DNA of 64,000 nt. Origin: Clostridia bacterium. GTDB lineage: Bacteria > Bacillota > Clostridia > Acetivibrionales > DSM-27016. Both the position numbers and the translations under genes were made by a program. Every line of letters starts with the position of its first letter. Positions within the stretch are counted from its first letter, which is position 1. The stretch lies in the NCBI GenBank assembly GCA_026414765.1, contig JAOAIJ010000043.1, positions 124,001 to 188,000 of the forward strand. The letters run 5' to 3'. The notes beneath the pieces are model-generated. The model saw nothing but the letters and a program-made list of their open reading frames with translations, was not told the DNA's origin and did not search any database. Shown one piece after another: positions 63,628 through 64,000 of the stretch.

Positions 63628-64000
63628 ATGTATTACAATATTCTTATTGGCGGTGCAGCAGGGCAGGGCATGGATACTCTTGCCTCCTTACTTGAAAAAA
63701 TTATTAAACGACAGGGCTTTCATATTTTTACTACAAGGGATTATATGTCCAGAGTACGTGGCGGACATAACTTTATACAGGTGAGATTTGGAAATGAGGT
63801 ACTAAGGTCACATTGGAATGAATTGGATTGCATAGTTGCACTAAATGAAGAAACTTTAACTATCCATGCCGGCAGACTTAAAAGCGCGGGTCTTATTATA
63901 TGTGATGAGGAAATTCCTTCACTTGATAGAAGACAAATAAGACTTCCATTAAAAACAGTTGCCAGGACAATAGGAAACAGCAGGATATTAGGAACAGTGG
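63628..64000 (+). CDS. 2-oxoacid:acceptor oxidoreductase, gamma-type N-terminal part (cut by window end)
   Basis: The first 124 codons from ATG 63628 behind GTGAAGG. MYYNILIGGAAGQGMDTLA is the gamma-domain start (GGxxGQG) and YMSRVRGGHNFIQVRFG the CoA-contact segment. This N-terminal gamma domain is commonly fused to an alpha domain in KorA-type proteins of about 560-600 aa, so the gene probably continues past the window. It is a second enzyme, distinct from the four-gene set at 50.9-53.5 kb. Substrate unknown. Confidence 0.85.
   Translation, partial: MYYNILIGGAAGQGMDTLASLLEKIIKRQGFHIFTTRDYMSRVRGGHNFIQVRFGNEVLRSHWNELDCIVALNEETLTIHAGRLKSAGLIICDEEIPSLDRRQIRLPLKTVARTIGNSRILGTV

Overview
The window is AT-rich DNA from an endospore-forming, anaerobic member of the Firmicutes, most likely class Clostridia. 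Spore markers are a CotF-like coat protein fragment, an alpha/beta-type small acid-soluble spore protein, the germination protease Gpr and a CwlD-like amidase. Anaerobic markers are ThiH (the radical-SAM thiazole enzyme), two ferredoxin-dependent 2-oxoacid oxidoreductases, an EFR1-type flavodoxin/ferredoxin and a Na+-pumping decarboxylase beta subunit. A narrower affiliation (for example the Ruminiclostridium/Acetivibrio group) is only a guess. No rRNA, tRNA, CRISPR array or intact IS element was found.

Region by region. 1-2.4 kb: coat protein tail, then on the minus strand oadB, a small oadG-like gene and a nitroreductase. 2.5-8 kb: SIR2-like protein, EngB GTPase, an unknown protein, a TIM-barrel epimerase-like protein and an arginyl-tRNA synthetase gene broken by one frameshift. 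7.7-10.7 kb: a long structured leader with a putative leader peptide and attenuators, then an ABC-2 exporter (ATPase plus two permeases). 10.8-11.6 kb: a DUF72 protein behind a perfect LexA/SOS box. 11.7-17.6 kb: TPP riboswitch and a thiamine operon (flavin-binding protein, thiS, thiG, thiH, thiF, thiD2-thiE fusion, thiC). 17.7-29.8 kb: SASP, GNAT acetyltransferase, a c-di-AMP (ydaO-type) riboswitch with an SH3/NlpC-P60 wall hydrolase, comEC, holA, rpsT, gpr, amidase, M50-like protease, ligA, EFR1 ferredoxin. 30-35 kb: zinc-ribbon proteins, DUF2085 protein, 5-formyl-THF cyclo-ligase, CPBP protease and a sigma-54 gene lacking its C-terminal RpoN box. 35-41.5 kb: orphan large serine recombinase, HD-GYP protein, YggT protein, MASE3/PAS histidine kinase. 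41.6-53.5 kb: CNNM/CBS transporter, LysM protein, archaeal-type phosphoglycerate mutase, Fur regulator, amidohydrolase, ldh, FMN reductase, tcdA, P-loop ATPase and a four-subunit 2-oxoacid:ferredoxin oxidoreductase.

The most unusual region is 53.9-59.3 kb. Behind a near-consensus promoter dressed with two inverted repeats lie a PlsC-type acyltransferase, a CdsA-type cytidylyltransferase, a methyltransferase resembling the C-terminal part of E. coli YnbC, a CDP-alcohol phosphatidyltransferase with an altered catalytic motif resembling YnbA, and an aminotransferase class V/short-chain dehydrogenase fusion. Together they look like a self-contained pathway for a modified phospholipid whose head group is not known. 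The window closes with type III glutamine synthetase behind a candidate attenuator, a transglutaminase-like membrane protein, a His-rich YmaF protein and the start of a second 2-oxoacid oxidoreductase.

Functional links: the thiamine operon supplies the TPP used by the two 2-oxoacid oxidoreductases. Several genes are controlled by RNA elements (TPP, c-di-AMP, candidate attenuators before the exporter and glnN).
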